NCBI GenBank assembly: GCA_949284615.1
Contig: CASDWL010000015.1
Coordinates: 1-11,665, forward strand
Direction: 5' to 3'
Source: an uncultured Mycoplasma sp.
Lineage (GTDB): Bacteria; Bacillota_I; Bacilli_A; Mycoplasmatales; Metamycoplasmataceae
DNA: 11,665 nucleotides
The notes under the pieces were generated by a model that made no database searches, was not told the DNA's origin, and worked only from the letters and a program-made list of their open reading frames with translations. Position numbers and translations under genes: made by a program. Shown one piece after another: positions 11,649 to 11,665 of this stretch; position 1 is the stretch's first letter, and every line of letters begins with the position of its first letter.

Positions 11649-11665
11649 ATATAAAAAATCCTTCC

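Larger units (their letters stand above)
11526..11665. other. Hairpin-rich intergenic tail
   Basis: No gene is supported to the right edge. Besides the two terminator-like hairpins it contains two perfect 14-bp palindromes, TACTAAATTTAGTA (11532-11545) and ATTGTAATTACAAT (11589-11602), and a GATTTTTT/AAAAAATC inverted repeat (11640-11660). Confidence 0.6.

Noticed and set aside
11622..11654. 10-codon ATG frame in the tail (MKGWGCDFFI)
   Set aside because: Too short and without initiation signals; falls inside the hairpin-rich region.

Overview
The window comes from a mollicute, most likely a Hominis-group Mycoplasma. It is extremely AT-rich, and six of the seven genes read through in-frame TGA codons. 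Once TGA is read as Trp (genetic code 4), every apparent break closes and there is one long uninterrupted frame per gene, with no pseudogenes. Protein content (DnaE plus stand-alone 5'-3' exonuclease, a lipobox lipoprotein, an F1-like ATPase paralogue cluster) agrees with this.

Layout. (1) Bases 1-3322, minus strand: dnaE (970 aa) followed by a 5'-3' exonuclease gene that overlaps it by 8 nt and runs off the left edge. Together they form a replication/repair pair. (2) Bases 3323-3377: a 55-nt divergent promoter region. (3) Bases 3378-4745, plus strand: a 455-aa surface lipoprotein, followed by a terminator-like hairpin. (4) Bases 4746-5095: a non-coding stretch of about 350 nt with the terminator, roughly phased A/T tracts, a good promoter (TTGAGA-17-TATAAA) whose -35 overlaps a perfect inverted repeat, and a long leader of about 155 nt. 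(5) Bases 5096-11525, plus strand: five tightly packed genes, namely an unknown 311-aa protein, a gamma-like subunit (355 aa), a probable epsilon-like subunit (217 aa), an alpha-type subunit (535 aa) and a beta-type subunit (703 aa). (6) Bases 11526-11665: a hairpin-rich tail with an intrinsic terminator.

The notable system is the five-gene operon. It is not an ordinary F1Fo synthase: no a, b, c or delta gene is present. The alpha chain lacks the N-terminal delta-binding segment, the gamma- and epsilon-like chains are enlarged, and the beta chain carries an extra N-terminal region of about 220 residues. This fits the mycoplasma-specific F1-like ATPases (Type 2/Type 3). It particularly resembles the G1-ATPase 'twin motor' that powers gliding in Mycoplasma mobile, whose beta subunit also has a special N-terminal region, reported to recruit phosphoglycerate kinase. 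The catalytic machinery looks intact (Walker A and B, catalytic Glu, Arg finger), so an active rotary ATPase is expected. No membrane (X0) subunit is encoded here. The beta extension contains a previously unremarked (to my knowledge) internal repeat of two 26-residue SAP/Rho_N-like helical motifs, which is the most original observation in the window.
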